From JAOSJT01 sp035914695 (GTDB lineage Bacteria > Bacteroidota > Ignavibacteria > SZUA-365), in assembly GCA_035914695.1 (NCBI GenBank), contig JAMIQH010000346.1, forward strand, positions 1 to 15,620: a stretch of DNA of 15,620 nucleotides, written 5' to 3'. The position numbers and the translations under genes are program-made. Positions 14,805 to 15,620 of the stretch are shown piece after piece; the first letter of the stretch is position 1; each line of letters begins with the position of its first letter. Below the pieces are notes generated by a model. That model searched no databases and was not told the DNA's origin. It worked only from the letters and a program-made list of their open reading frames with translations.

Positions 14805-15620
14805 ATGAAATACACCATACCACTCGCCTTCCTCTTGATCCTGCTCTCGCTCGGCTCCTCCTGCGGCGACGATCCCGTGAGCCCGCTGCTGCCCGACAGC
14901 ACCTCCCAGGAATTCACCTTCGATGTTACTTACATCGACGGCGATGTCAACGCCACACTGTACGATATTTGCCGCATTAATGACACGTGTATCTGGGCGG
15001 TTGGATGGATAGTGCGTCATGAAAATGGAGAGTATTTAAGATACAACGCCGCTCGATGGAACGGTCGCAACTGGAGTCTCGAGCAGATCCCGGATTCCAT
15101 TCTAGGTGATTCGAAGCAACAGGTGCAGCAGCTTAGTGTTGTGTACGGTGCTGATCCGAGCGATGTATGGTTTATAGCTGGAACCATTTTCATTCACTGG
15201 AATGGCGAATCATTCACAACCAATGACCAACTATGGCGTGAGATGAAAGGCCCCCTTCACGAATGCTGGGCCTCTGGACCGGACAATATCTGGATGGGGG
15301 GAATGAACGGCGAGTTGGTCCATTTCAATGGGCGGATCTGGCGTCGTATCAAGAACGATATCGAGTACGAGATCACAGGCATCTGGGGTCAGGGTGACAC
15401 GGTGCTCATCGCCGCGACCGAGAATCCGGTGCGTACGCGCACGAAATTCTACACCGTGGTCAACGAAGAGGTGCGCTTCCTGATGGAGGACAGCTCCGTG
15501 GTGCAGGTGGAAGCCGTGTGGTACGAACACTTGCAGAACATCCTGGCCGAGGGCCCTTGGTCGTATCATTACGACGGGACCTCGTGGAGTAGAGTACTTT
15601 GGGGAAAGGGAGGGCAAGCA
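14805..15620 (+). CDS. Propeller-like lipoprotein, C-terminus outside window
   Basis: The visible 272 residues start with a lipoprotein signal: hydrophobic 5-17 and lipobox GSSC with cysteine 20, followed by GDD. The mature part shows loosely repeating blade-like units: ICIWAVGW-type strands near 64-71, then ARWNGRNW (87-94), DVWFIAG (128-134) with IHWNGESF, NIWMGGMNGELVHFNG (165-180) with IWRRI, and YHYDGTSW near the end. This W/G-rich pattern of W.VG, W.G and I..W.G suits a beta-propeller-like surface lipoprotein; no catalytic motif is seen. The ATG at 14805 has GAGG 6 nt upstream. Bases from about 14940 to 15350 use A/T-ending and rare codons (TTA, AGA, ATA, CTA) more than either end of the gene. 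The reading frame is open to the window edge. Confidence 0.82.
   Translation, partial: MKYTIPLAFLLILLSLGSSCGDDPVSPLLPDSTSQEFTFDVTYIDGDVNATLYDICRINDTCIWAVGWIVRHENGEYLRYNAARWNGRNWSLEQIPDSILGDSKQQVQQLSVVYGADPSDVWFIAGTIFIHWNGESFTTNDQLWREMKGPLHECWASGPDNIWMGGMNGELVHFNGRIWRRIKNDIEYEITGIWGQGDTVLIAATENPVRTRTKFYTVVNEEVRFLMEDSSVVQVEAVWYEHLQNILAEGPWSYHYDGTSWSRVLWGKGGQA

Noticed and set aside
1..15620. Search by eye for CRISPR arrays, tRNA or rRNA genes, insertion sequences and phage genes.
   Set aside because: No regularly spaced direct repeats, no tRNA-like cloverleaf with conserved T-loop, no rRNA segments and no transposase or integrase motifs were recognised. Short or degenerate elements could be missed without computation.

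Overview
The window comes from a Gram-negative bacterium of the Bacteroidota/Chlorobiota/Kapabacteria branch (FCB group), with G+C of roughly 60% by eye. Two proteins end in type IX secretion (T9SS) C-terminal sorting domains. One of these has the NPFNP-type motif common in Chlorobiota- and Ignavibacteria-like genomes. Three lipoproteins have acidic residues just after the lipidated cysteine, and outer-membrane biogenesis genes are prominent. I cannot name a genus from sequence alone. No rRNA, tRNA, CRISPR array, insertion sequence or phage gene was seen.

The left part (1-9424) is entirely on the minus strand. At the left edge is an Omp85 (BamA/TamA-like) outer-membrane assembly protein whose C-terminus lies outside the window. 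It is preceded by a small acidic DUF2795-like protein, and the pair has a near-consensus sigma-70-type promoter. Further upstream is a tightly packed run of six genes, read from 9424 down to 2117: a T9SS-exported beta-helix-like protein, an adenosine-specific kinase family protein, a GT9 heptosyltransferase-like enzyme, a GT2 glycosyltransferase, an MsbA-like ABC exporter and a WaaL/Wzy-type O-antigen ligase. Three of its junctions are 4-bp ATGA or GTGA overlaps. The set reads as a module for building, flipping and ligating a cell-surface glycan, with a secreted surface protein at its head.

The right part (9583-15620) is on the plus strand and reads away from the divergent region 9425-9582. 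Two tandem paralogous lipoproteins come first, each with a fibronectin-III-like domain and a strongly conserved C-terminal domain I do not recognise. They are separated by a strong intrinsic terminator and an unusual inverted-repeat region. Next is an alpha/beta hydrolase probably co-transcribed with a DASS/SLC13 sodium:carboxylate symporter. Then come a short protein that is almost only a T9SS sorting domain with no signal peptide, and a W/G-rich propeller-like lipoprotein cut by the right edge.

The theme is the cell envelope: barrel insertion (Omp85), glycan/LPS assembly (GT9, GT2, MsbA, WaaL), T9SS cargo and probably surface-exposed lipoproteins. I see no clear-cut new defence or mobile system. 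The items most worth following up are the duplicated lipoprotein family, the orphan sorting domain, the linkage of T9SS cargo to LPS assembly, and the inverted repeat at 10558-10653.
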